Assembly: GCF_001591165.1 (NCBI RefSeq)
Contig: NZ_BCUG01000014.1
Location: 30,703-94,702, forward strand
Reading direction: 5' to 3'
Source: Thauera butanivorans NBRC 103042
GTDB taxonomy: Bacteria; Pseudomonadota; Gammaproteobacteria; Burkholderiales; Rhodocyclaceae
DNA length: 64,000 nt
Under the pieces are notes generated by a model. That model saw nothing but the letters and a program-made list of their open reading frames with translations, was not told the DNA's origin and ran no database searches. The position numbers were made by a program, and so were the translations under genes. Positions within the stretch are counted from its first letter, which is position 1. Each line of letters starts with the position of its first letter. Below are positions 53,073 through 60,897 of this stretch, piece by piece.

Positions 53073-54416
53073 TCAGATCACGCCCTGGGCCTGCATCGCC
53101 TCGGCCACCTTGACGAAGCCAGCGACATTGGCGCCGTCGGCATAGCTGACGCTGCCGTCCTCGCGCTTGCCGTACTTGAGGCAGGCGGCGTGGATGCCGA
53201 GCATGATCTCCTTCAGGCGGGCGTCGACTTCCTCGCGGGTCCACGAGATGCGCATCGCGTTCTGGCTCATTTCCAGGCCGGACGTCGCCACGCCGCCGGC
53301 GTTCGACGCCTTGCCCGGCGCGTACAGCACGCCGTTGCTCTCGAAGATCTTCACGGCTTCGGCGGTGCTCGGCATGTTGGCGCCTTCGGCGACCGCGACC
53401 ACGCCGTTCCTGACCAGCGTGGCAGCGTCGTTGGCATCGAGCTCGTTCTGGGTGGCGCAGGGCAGCGCAACCTCGACCGGCACGTGCCACGGGCGCACCT
53501 TGGGTTCGAAGCGGGCGCCGACCCGCCCGGCATAGTCGGACACGCGGCCGTAGAGGTGATTCTTGACTTCCATCAGCACCGCGAGCTTCTCGGCAGTGAA
53601 GCCTTCCTCGTCGATCACGGTGCCGCTCGAATCCGAGCAGGTGATCGGCTTGGCGCCGAGTTCGAGCAGCTTCTCGATCGCGTACTGGGCGACGTTGCCC
53701 GAACCGGACACCGCCACGCGCATGCCCTTGATGTCGCGGCCGGCGTGTTCGAGCATCGCGTTGGCGAAATAGACGGTGCCGTAGCCGGTCGATTCGGGAC
53801 GGATCAGCGAGCCGCCGAAGGTCAGGCCCTTGCCGGTGAACACGCAGGCGGCGTTGTTCGACAGCTTCTTCATCATGCCGGCCATGAAGCCGACTTCGCG
53901 GCCGCCGACGCCGATGTCGCCGGCCGGCACGTCGGTGTCGGGCCCGACGTGGCGATACAGCTCGCTCATGAATGCCTGGCAGAAACGCATGACCTCGCCC
54001 GGGCTACGGCCCTTCGGATCGAAGTCGGAGCCGCCCTTGCCACCGCCCATCGGCAGCGTGGTCAGCGCATTCTTGAAGGTCTGCTCGAAAGCGAGGAACT
54101 TCAGGATCGACAGGTTCACCGAGGGATGGAAGCGCAGGCCGCCCTTGTAGGGGCCGATCGCCGAGCTGTGCTGGATGCGGTAGCCACGATTGACCTGGAC
54201 GTCGCCCTTGTCATCCACCCAGGACACACGGAACATGATGACGCGCTCGGGTTCGATCAGACGGTCGAGGAGAGAATGCTCGGCATAGCGTTTGTTGGCG
54301 GAAATGAAGGGCCAGAGGCTCTCCATGACTTCACTGACCGCCTGCAGATATTCAGGTTGGCCGGGGTTACGCTGCTCAACGTATGCCAGGAACTCCTCGA
54401 GAGACTGATATTTCAT
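53073..54416 (-). CDS. gdhA: NADP-type glutamate dehydrogenase
   Basis: A 447-residue enzyme, exactly the E. coli GdhA length, that aminates 2-oxoglutarate. Motifs: PYKGGLRFHPSVN, the catalytic Lys in LPMGGGKGGSDFDPKG, the Asp in DVPAGDIGVGGREVGFM and the Rossmann GSGNVAQYAIEKL. Hexameric and cytoplasmic. The upstream region carries a 16-bp perfect stem in the leader and two NtrC-like sites, consistent with nitrogen control. A strong terminator follows. Confidence 0.97.
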   Translation of the reverse strand: MKYQSLEEFLAYVEQRNPGQPEYLQAVSEVMESLWPFISANKRYAEHSLLDRLIEPERVIMFRVSWVDDKGDVQVNRGYRIQHSSAIGPYKGGLRFHPSVNLSILKFLAFEQTFKNALTTLPMGGGKGGSDFDPKGRSPGEVMRFCQAFMSELYRHVGPDTDVPAGDIGVGGREVGFMAGMMKKLSNNAACVFTGKGLTFGGSLIRPESTGYGTVYFANAMLEHAGRDIKGMRVAVSGSGNVAQYAIEKLLELGAKPITCSDSSGTVIDEEGFTAEKLAVLMEVKNHLYGRVSDYAGRVGARFEPKVRPWHVPVEVALPCATQNELDANDAATLVRNGVVAVAEGANMPSTAEAVKIFESNGVLYAPGKASNAGGVATSGLEMSQNAMRISWTREEVDARLKEIMLGIHAACLKYGKREDGSVSYADGANVAGFVKVAEAMQAQGVI

Positions 54417-54450
54417 GATGACGCTTCGCCTGTTAGTGGATGGACACGCG

Positions 54451-54488
54451 CACGCGACTGCCTCGGTTTTACCCGAGGCAGTCGCGTG
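54451..54488 (-). repeat. 16-bp perfect inverted repeat in the gdhA leader
   Basis: CACGCGACTGCCTCGG and its exact reverse complement flank a 6-nt loop, 34 bp upstream of the gdhA ATG. Too little follows in T on the minus strand for a classical terminator, where the next bases are CGCGTGTCC. It would form a very stable RNA stem. Confidence 0.85.
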
Positions 54489-54490
54489 GA

Positions 54491-54530
54491 TTCCCCAATA
54501 TTGTGCATCAAGATTCGCCAAAATGGTGCA
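54491..54530 (-). promoter_or_regulatory. Two NtrC-like sites upstream of gdhA
   Basis: On the minus strand the 17-mers TGCACCATTTTGGCGAA (54514-54530) and TGCACAATATTGGGGAA (54491-54507) are near-direct repeats 23 bp apart. They match the known glnA NtrC site TGCACTATATTGGTGCA at 13 and 14 of 17 positions, with the right-hand half weaker. Between them and the gene I find no sigma-54 -24/-12 box with correct spacing, so repression or NAC-like control is possible. Confidence 0.5.
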
Positions 54531-54668
54531 TTTTTTACGCAAAAGCGAGAAAATCAGGCGAGAAACGCCGCAATCGCACAGCATCGGTGCGTGCGCACCA
54601 GATCAGGGCAGGCAAATCCTTGCACGGTGATGGGCATCCGCGGTTCGGGCTGGTCCCGCAGCAGAAAG

Positions 54669-54696
54669 CAGAAAGCCGGGCAAGCGCCCGGCCTTC
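54669..54696 (-). terminator. Intrinsic terminator of the OmpA-family gene
   Basis: On the minus strand GCCGGGC pairs with GCCCGGC across a 4-nt loop, flanked by AAG and TTTCTG, 25 nt after the stop. The rest of the gap 54531-54668 shows no gene; it is relatively AT-rich near 54531-54550. Confidence 0.75.
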
Positions 54697-54721
54697 TTGC
54701 AGCAAATTTCGACTTTGCCGC

Positions 54722-55207
54722 TTACTGCACGCGCGCCTCGACCCGGCGCGCTTCGGCAGCATCGCTGCCCCCCAAGGTCACCGCCGGACGGCGCATCAGC
54801 ACGCGGGCTTCGGGGACGCCTGCCGCGACCAGCGCATCACGTACCGACAGCGCACGCTGCCTGGCCACTTCGGCATTGACCGCCGCACCGCCGGTCTCAT
54901 CATGGTAGCCCGACAGCAGCACGTTCGCTTCAGGTGCGGCTTCCAGCGCGGCAAGCACGGTGGCGATCTGCTCGGGTGCGGTCGCCGGCAGCGCGATCTG
55001 GCCCAGATCGAAATAGATCTTCACCAGCGGCTCGCCGACTTCGGCCACGTCGACGAAGCCCCCCTCGGCCACCGCAAGCGGCGCAGCCGCCTGCACCGAC
55101 CGCTGCTGGTACACACCGAGGCCGATGACGAAGGCGATGACCAGCGCGATGATGCCGAACACCACGCCCATGACGACGCCCAGGTCGCTGTCTTCCTGAT
55201 CGAACAT
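54722..55207 (-). CDS. OmpA-family protein with N-terminal membrane anchor
   Basis: A 161-residue protein. One helix near residues 9-33 (VVMGVVFGIIALVIAFVIGLGVY) anchors it in the inner membrane. The periplasmic part is an OmpA/MotB-like peptidoglycan-binding domain: VKIYFDLGQIALP, VLLSGYHDETGG with the conserved Asp-Glu-Thr-Gly, NAEVARQRALSVRDALVAAGVPEARV and the final VEARVQ. AGGAGA lies 9 nt before the ATG. It probably tethers an inner-membrane complex to the cell wall. Confidence 0.85.
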   Translation of the reverse strand: MFDQEDSDLGVVMGVVFGIIALVIAFVIGLGVYQQRSVQAAAPLAVAEGGFVDVAEVGEPLVKIYFDLGQIALPATAPEQIATVLAALEAAPEANVLLSGYHDETGGAAVNAEVARQRALSVRDALVAAGVPEARVLMRRPAVTLGGSDAAEARRVEARVQ

Positions 55208-55410
55208 GTGCTGCACTCTCCTGGCAAGAAAATGAAAAGACGGAATCAACCGCGCGATTCTACCTGAACGCCATCGCACTCTCCGCAACGGACTGCATCG
55301 ACGCTCGGGACGGACCGCGTGTGCGCGTCGGGCGGTTTCGGCATGGACCGGCGGCAAAGGAATCGTCTATGCTGAACGCCTCGCGTCACAGCCAACCAGG
55401 AGGAAGTCAC

Positions 55411-55893
55411 ATGGGATTGTTCGATTTCATCAAGGAAGCCGGCGAAAAGCTCTTCGGCAGCGGTGAGGCCAAGGCAGCCGAAGCAGCGCCGGATGCGGCT
55501 GCCGCCAATGCCAAGGCCGCATCCGCGATCCACAACTACATCAGCTCCCTGCAGCTGGCGCCGACCGATCTGGCGATCGAGTTCGACGGCGCGGCTTCGG
55601 TCGTCACCGTGTCGGGTACCGCGCCCGATCAGGCGACGCGCGAGAAGATTCTGCTCGCCGCGGGCAACGTCGCCGGCGTGTCCAAGGTCGAAGACCGCAT
55701 GAGCGTCGCCCGCAGCGAGCCGGAAGCGCAGTTCCACACCGTGGTGCGCGGCGACACGCTGTCGGCGATCGCCAAGAAGTTCTACGGCAACGCCAACAAG
55801 TATCCGGTGATCTTCGAGGCCAACAAGCCGATGCTGTCGCACCCGGACAAGATCTATCCGGGCCAGGTGCTGCGCATTCCGCCGCAGGCCTGA
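55411..55893 (+). CDS. BON-LysM protein (Kbp/YgaU-like)
   Basis: A 160-residue protein with a BON domain (residues ~38-98: DLAIEFDGAASVVTVSGTA ... VAGVSKVEDRM) and a C-terminal LysM domain (~108-158: FHTVVRGDTLSAIAKKFYGNANKYPVIFEANKPML ... IYPGQVLRIP). E. coli Kbp binds K+. The first 35 residues (MGLFDFIKEAGEKLFG) fit the family start. The ribosome-binding site AGGAGG is ideal, so high expression is likely. Confidence 0.93.
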   Translation: MGLFDFIKEAGEKLFGSGEAKAAEAAPDAAAANAKAASAIHNYISSLQLAPTDLAIEFDGAASVVTVSGTAPDQATREKILLAAGNVAGVSKVEDRMSVARSEPEAQFHTVVRGDTLSAIAKKFYGNANKYPVIFEANKPMLSHPDKIYPGQVLRIPPQA

Positions 55894-55993
55894 CATGGCG
55901 GCGGCCGCCCGAGGCCGCACGCAAACGCACGGCCCGGACGGCAACGCCCGGGCCGTCTCCCGTTCACATCCCGCCTCCGGAACCGCTCCGCTC

Positions 55994-56419
55994 ATGGCCC
56001 GCATCCGCATCGAACTGCCCGACGCCTTTCCTTTCCGCACCCGGATCCCGCTGCTGATCACCCACATCAACCATGGCCGGCATCTCGACAATGCCCAGTT
56101 GCTCGGCCTGGTGTCCGAAGCCAGGGTCCGCTTCCTGAAGTCGATGGGCTATACCGAGCTGGACGTCGAAGGGCTGGGCATCATCGTCGCCGACGTCGCC
56201 GCACGCTACCGCTCGGAAGCCTTCCACGGCGAAACCATGGTGATCGAGATGGCCGCGCACGACTTCCACGATTTCGGCTGCGACCTCGCATGGCGCATGA
56301 CGGACGAGGACAGCGGGCGCGAGATCGCACATGGCAAGACCGGCATCGTCTTCTTCGACTACGGCAAGCGCAGCAAGGCCCCCGTACCGGACGGCTTCCG
56401 CCGCCGCTTTCCGGCGTGA
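55994..56419 (+). CDS. Hotdog-fold acyl-CoA thioesterase
   Basis: A 141-residue 4HBT-like thioesterase. The pattern TRIPLLITHINHGRHLDNAQLLGLVSEARVRFLKSMGYTELD resembles the YbgC/FadM group, though the usual active-site Asp is replaced by N-H-G-R-H-L-D-N. The start at 55994 removes an Ala/Arg-rich leader that shows no similarity to the family. It ends 40 bp before the flavoprotein gene and is likely co-transcribed with it. Confidence 0.85.
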   Translation: MARIRIELPDAFPFRTRIPLLITHINHGRHLDNAQLLGLVSEARVRFLKSMGYTELDVEGLGIIVADVAARYRSEAFHGETMVIEMAAHDFHDFGCDLAWRMTDEDSGREIAHGKTGIVFFDYGKRSKAPVPDGFRRRFPA

Positions 56420-56459
56420 AGCACGCCGCGGCATCGTCCCACGCGGCCGCGCCCCGTCC

Positions 56460-57758
56460 ATGGCGACACGTTCCGTGACCGCCATCCGTCCGCACTTGCC
56501 CCGCCAGGCCGCCGTCATCGGCGGCGGGCCGGCCGGGCTGATGGCAGCGGAAGCGCTTGCGGCCGCCGGCATGGCGGTCACGGTCTTCGACACGATGCCC
56601 TCGGTCGGCCGCAAGTTCCTGCTCGCCGGGCGAGGCGGTCTCAATCTGACCCACGGCGAGGCGCTCGACAGCTTCCTGTCGCGTTATGGCGCCAGGCACG
56701 GCGTGCTCGAACCGATGATCCGCGCCTTCGGGCCGCAGGCCTTGCGCGATTGGGCGCACGGCCTGGGCGTGGAGACCTTCGTCGGCAGTTCGGGCCGCGT
56801 GTTTCCGCAGGAAATGAAAGCCGCGCCGCTGCTGCGCGCCTGGCTGGCACGGCTGCGCAGCGCCGGCGTGCGCTTCGAAGTCCGGCACCGCTGGCTGGGC
56901 TGGGCCGACGAGCCCGCCGGCACTCGCCAGTTGCTGCGCTTTTCCACCCCGGACGGCGAGCGACGTGTCGAAGCCGACGCCGTGCTGCTCGCGCTGGGCG
57001 GCGGCAGTTGGGCTAAGTTCGGCTCGGACGGGGCCTGGGTCCCCTGCCTGCGCGCACTCGGCGTCGAAGTCGCGGAGCTGCAGCCGGCGAACTGCGGCTT
57101 CGACGTCGCGGCCGGCTGGAGCACGCATTTCCTCACCCGTTTCAAGGGCCAGCCGCTCAAGAACGTGGTCGGCCGCCTTGCCGCAACCGACGGCCAGTGC
57201 CATGAACGCGCCGGTGAGTGCCTGGTCTCGGCGACCGGCATCGAAGGCGGGCTGATCTACGCACTGTCCACTGCCTTGCGCGACACGATCTCGGCACGAG
57301 GTCAGGCCACGCTGGAACTCGATCTGGCCCCCGGCCGCAGCCAGCAGCGCCTGGCCGCCGAGCTCGCCCGCCCCCGCGGCAGCCGCTCGATGGCCAGCCA
57401 CCTGCAGGGCCAGGCCGGCATCAAGGGCATCAAGGCCGCGCTGTTGCGCGAATGCCTGCCGCAGGACGCATTCGACAGCCCTGCCCGGCTCGCGGCCGGC
57501 ATCAAGTCGCTGCCCTTGACGCTGACCGCAGCGCGGCCGCTCGACGAGGCCATCAGCAGCGCCGGCGGCGTCCGCTTCGAGGCAGTGGACGACAGGCTGA
57601 TGCTGCGCGCGCGGCCGGGCGTGTTCGTCGCCGGCGAGATGCTGGACTGGGAAGCGCCCACCGGCGGCTACCTGCTGACCGCCTGCTCCGCCACCGGCCT
57701 GGCAGCCGCACGAGGGCTGGCCGACTGGATCGTGCAGACGCCGGCCGATACCGCCTGA
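56460..57758 (+). CDS. TIGR03862-type FAD flavoprotein (HI0933/BaiN-like)
   Basis: A 432-residue FAD protein. The dinucleotide motif is AVIGGGPAGLMAAEALAAAG, followed by VGRKFLLAGRGGLNLTHGE, the signature of the HI0933 family; SSGRVFPQEMKAAPLLRAWLARL and a C-terminal FVAGEMLDWEAPTGGYLLTACSATG complete the FAD site. No function is established for this subgroup; reductase or dehydrogenase activity is likely. The ATG at 56460 gives the family length. Confidence 0.88.
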   Translation: MATRSVTAIRPHLPRQAAVIGGGPAGLMAAEALAAAGMAVTVFDTMPSVGRKFLLAGRGGLNLTHGEALDSFLSRYGARHGVLEPMIRAFGPQALRDWAHGLGVETFVGSSGRVFPQEMKAAPLLRAWLARLRSAGVRFEVRHRWLGWADEPAGTRQLLRFSTPDGERRVEADAVLLALGGGSWAKFGSDGAWVPCLRALGVEVAELQPANCGFDVAAGWSTHFLTRFKGQPLKNVVGRLAATDGQCHERAGECLVSATGIEGGLIYALSTALRDTISARGQATLELDLAPGRSQQRLAAELARPRGSRSMASHLQGQAGIKGIKAALLRECLPQDAFDSPARLAAGIKSLPLTLTAARPLDEAISSAGGVRFEAVDDRLMLRARPGVFVAGEMLDWEAPTGGYLLTACSATGLAAARGLADWIVQTPADTA

Positions 57759-57840
57759 CGTCATTTGCCTGGCGCCATTTGCCCGAGGTCTTTCACCGGC
57801 CACGGCACGGCCGGCGCCGGCGCTGCCGGGCATTAGGGCT

Positions 57841-57846
57841 TACAAT
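57841..57846 (+). promoter_or_regulatory. -10 element before trhP
   Basis: TACAAT followed by CCCGCC, 35 nt before the ATG, identical over 12 bases to the box before ribE. No clear -35. Confidence 0.45.
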
Positions 57847-57881
57847 CCCGCCCTCACCGAACCTTCATAAAATTCAAATAC

Positions 57882-59291
57882 ATGCTTCACACTCCCCGCC
57901 GCCCGGAACTGCTCGCCCCTGCCGGCACGCTCGACATGATGCGCACCGCCTTTGCCTATGGCGCCGACGCCGTCTATGCCGGCCAGCCGCGCTATTCGCT
58001 GCGCGTGCGCAACAACAGCTTCGGCCAGCTCGACGCCCTGGCCGCAGGCATGGCCGAGGCACGCGCGGCAGGCAAGCTGTTCTACCTCGTCGCCAACATC
58101 TACCCGCACAACGCCAAGATCCGCAGCTTCGAGGAAGACATGGCGCCGGTGATGGAACTGAAGCCCGACGCGCTGATCATGGCCGATCCCGGGCTGATGA
58201 TGATGGTGCGCGAACGCTGGCCCGAGACGGACATCCACCTGTCGGTGCAGGCCAACACCACCAACCACGCCTCGGTACGCTTCTGGCAGTCGATCGGCAT
58301 CAAGCGCATCATCCTGTCGCGCGAGCTGTCGCTCGACGAAGTCGCCGAGATCCGCGACGCCTGTCCGGACATGGAGCTGGAAGTCTTCGTCCATGGCGCG
58401 CTGTGCATCGCCTATTCGGGCCGCTGCCTGCTGTCGGGCTACTTCAACCACCGCGACCCCAACCAGGGCAGCTGCACCAACTCCTGCCGCTGGGACTACA
58501 AGCTGCACGCCGCCGACGAGAACGCCGCCGGCGACGTGCAGGCCTGCGGCGACACGCCGATCGGCAACCCGAAGGACTCGGGCGCCGTCGGCACCGCCAC
58601 CCGCAGCCGGCTCGACACCGCGCAAGGCCTGGCACTCGGCGGCGGGCCGCGCCACATCGGCGGCAGCAAGGTCTGGCTGCTGGAGGAAGGCACCCGCCCC
58701 GGCGAGTTGATGCCGATCGAGGAGGACGAGCACGGCACCTACATCCTGAACTCCAGGGACCTGCGCGCGATCGAGCACGTGCAGCGGCTGGTGGAGATCG
58801 GCGTCGATTCGCTGAAGATCGAAGGCCGCACCAAGAGCCCCTACTACGTCGCCCGCGCCAGCCAGGGCTATCGCCGCGCGATCGACGATGCGGTCGCCGG
58901 CCGCCCCTTCGACCTCCGCCTGCTCGGCGAACTCGAGGGCCTCGCCAGCCGGGGCTACACCGACGGCTTCTACCAGCGCCACCATACGCCCGAGCATCAG
59001 AACTACCTGCGCGGCCACTCCGAATCCGGCCGCAGCCTGCTGGTCGCTGAAATGGTCGGCTACGATGCGGCGCGCGGCCTGGCCGAAGTCGAAGTCAAGA
59101 ACGGCTTCGGTGTAGGCGACCGGCTGGAGTTCGTGCAGCCGGGCGGCAACCATGAGTTGAAGCTCGATCGCATCCTGACGGCCGATGGCAGCACCGTGGA
59201 ACGCATCCCCGGCAGCGGCCGGCGCGTGTGGCTGCCGCTGCCCGCCGGCGCCGATCCGGCCCGGCCCTGTTTCATCGCGCGTTTTCTCTGA
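57882..59291 (+). CDS. trhP: tRNA 5-hydroxyuridine synthesis protein TrhP (U32 peptidase family, YegQ)
   Basis: A 469-residue member of the U32 family. It starts RRPELLAPAGTLDMMRTAFAYGADAVYAGQPRYSLR; the cysteine region reads EVFVHGALCIAYSGRCLLSGYFNHRDPNQGSCTNSCRWDY with four conserved Cys, likely iron-sulphur ligands. The SLKIEGRTKSPYYVA and YQRHH segments fit TrhP/YegQ, which acts with TrhO-type chemistry at tRNA wobble U34 using prephenate. Full length and monocistronic-looking. Confidence 0.93.
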   Translation: MLHTPRRPELLAPAGTLDMMRTAFAYGADAVYAGQPRYSLRVRNNSFGQLDALAAGMAEARAAGKLFYLVANIYPHNAKIRSFEEDMAPVMELKPDALIMADPGLMMMVRERWPETDIHLSVQANTTNHASVRFWQSIGIKRIILSRELSLDEVAEIRDACPDMELEVFVHGALCIAYSGRCLLSGYFNHRDPNQGSCTNSCRWDYKLHAADENAAGDVQACGDTPIGNPKDSGAVGTATRSRLDTAQGLALGGGPRHIGGSKVWLLEEGTRPGELMPIEEDEHGTYILNSRDLRAIEHVQRLVEIGVDSLKIEGRTKSPYYVARASQGYRRAIDDAVAGRPFDLRLLGELEGLASRGYTDGFYQRHHTPEHQNYLRGHSESGRSLLVAEMVGYDAARGLAEVEVKNGFGVGDRLEFVQPGGNHELKLDRILTADGSTVERIPGSGRRVWLPLPAGADPARPCFIARFL

Positions 59292-59354
59292 TCCGGCACT
59301 GCCGGCCCCATCGCTTGATCCTCACCCATTCCCGTCGCTCCAGCCCCCACTGCC

Positions 59355-60023
59355 ATGATCCTGAACATCGACCTCGTTTCCGACTTCGTCTGCCCCTGGT
59401 GCTTTCTCGGCAAGGTACGGCTCGACCGCGCAATCGAAGAAGTGAAAGCCAGCCGGCCCGACCTCGACATCCGCATCAACTGGCTGCCCTTCTTCCTGAA
59501 TCCCGACACGCCGGAAGCCGGCGAGCCTTATCGCGAATTCCTCGAAGCGAAGTTCGGCGGCCCGCTCAAGGCCGACGCCGTGCTCGCCAAGGTGAGTGAG
59601 GCGGCCGCCGAGGATGGCCTGACTTACGCCTTCGAACACATCCGTACCCGTCCCGACACGCTGCAAGCGCACCGCCTGATGTACCGTTCCCAAGCCGTCG
59701 GCCAGACGCCAGCGCGCATCCAGGCGCTGGCCGGCGCGCTGTTCGCCGCCCATTTCCAGGAAGGCCGCGACATCGGCGACAAGGACACGCTGGCCGACAT
59801 CGCCGCCGCCAACGGCGAGCGGCGTGATACGGTGCGCGAATGGCTCGACGGCCGCGAGGACATCGACAAGGTCAGGCGCATGGCCGAAGGCGTGCGCAGG
59901 CAGGGCGTCGAGGGCGTGCCCTTCTTCATCTTCAACCGCAAGCTGGCAGCGTCGGGGGCGCAATCGGCGGCGGTGCTGGGCGCGGCGATCCTGCAGTCGC
60001 TGGAAGCCGGCAGGCCGTCCTAA
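59355..60023 (+). CDS. DsbA-family (FrnE-like) oxidoreductase
   Basis: A 222-residue thioredoxin-fold protein with the C-P-W-C motif at Cys13-Cys16 (VSDFVCPWCFLGK) and the cis-proline loop GVEGVPFFIFNRKLAASGAQ near residue 190. No signal peptide, so it acts in the cytoplasm like FrnE and related isomerases. It starts 63 bp after trhP. Substrate unknown. Confidence 0.92.
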   Translation: MILNIDLVSDFVCPWCFLGKVRLDRAIEEVKASRPDLDIRINWLPFFLNPDTPEAGEPYREFLEAKFGGPLKADAVLAKVSEAAAEDGLTYAFEHIRTRPDTLQAHRLMYRSQAVGQTPARIQALAGALFAAHFQEGRDIGDKDTLADIAAANGERRDTVREWLDGREDIDKVRRMAEGVRRQGVEGVPFFIFNRKLAASGAQSAAVLGAAILQSLEAGRPS

Positions 60024-60096
60024 GCCATCCGGCGCGGAACGCCCGCTGGCACACGGCGTCTGACGCAGCAGGAACACGTCCATAGCCTTGCGCCGC

Positions 60097-60897
60097 ATGA
60101 GCACACTTCTGCTTTCTCCTGCCGACCTCGACGAACTGGCCCGCGCCCGCGTGCTGCTCGACCAGCCCAGCCTCGCCGCCCGATTGAGCAACCTGGTCGG
60201 CAGTCCGCTGGAAAAGGGCATTGCGCGCCTGCCGGCAAGCTGGCGCGGCCGCGTCGGCGCGCTTGCGCACGATGCCTTGCTGAAAGCGCTGGAAACCGCC
60301 GCCAGGACGCTGAAACCCGAAGCGCGCGATGCCTCGCCCCGGCTGCACAAGCTGCTCGGCTCGATCAGCGGCGGGGCGGGCGGAGCTTTCGGCTTGGCGG
60401 GGCTGGCGGTGGAGATTCCGGTGTCGACGGTGCTGATCATGCGCGCCATCCTCGACATCGCCCGTGCCGAAGGCGAGGACATCGGCAGCGCCCAGGCACG
60501 GCTGGCGGCACTGGAAGTCTTTGCCTTGGGCGGCACCAGCCGCAGCGACGATGCGACGGAATCCGGCTACTACGCCGTGCGCGCGGCGCTGGCAACCACG
60601 GTGGGCGAAGCGGCGCGTCATCTGGCGGAAAAAGGCCTGACCAGCGAGGGCGCACCGGCACTGGTACGGCTGATCACGATGGTCGCCGCGCGCTACAAGG
60701 TACAGCTGACACAGAAAGCCGCCGGCATGCTGGTGCCCGGCATCGGCGCGGCGGCCGGCGCCGGCATCAACCTGATGTTCATGAACCACTTCCAGGACGT
60801 CAGCCGCGGTCATTTCACCGTGCGCCGGCTGGAACGGGCCTACGGCGCAGAAGCCGTGCGTGCGGCCTGGCAGGCGCTCGACCCTGGCACGGCCTGA
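60097..60897 (+). CDS. EcsC-family protein
   Basis: A 266-residue protein with the EcsC pattern: SISGGAGGAFGLAGLAVEIPVSTVLIMRAILDIARAEGED, then LEVFALGG and a C-terminal VPGIGAAAGAGINLMFMNHFQDVSRGHFTVRRLER. Two glycine-rich amphipathic helices suggest membrane association. The Bacillus relative influences secretion, but the domain's role is unknown. The ATG at 60097 was chosen over a TTG at 60088. Its last 58 bp overlap the convergent GGDEF-EAL gene. Confidence 0.88.
   Translation: MSTLLLSPADLDELARARVLLDQPSLAARLSNLVGSPLEKGIARLPASWRGRVGALAHDALLKALETAARTLKPEARDASPRLHKLLGSISGGAGGAFGLAGLAVEIPVSTVLIMRAILDIARAEGEDIGSAQARLAALEVFALGGTSRSDDATESGYYAVRAALATTVGEAARHLAEKGLTSEGAPALVRLITMVAARYKVQLTQKAAGMLVPGIGAAAGAGINLMFMNHFQDVSRGHFTVRRLERAYGAEAVRAAWQALDPGTA

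Noticed and set aside
54491..54530. Sigma-54 promoter for gdhA
   Set aside because: TGGC...TTGATGC is seen, but the GG and GC doublets are 11 bp apart rather than 10, so the fit fails.
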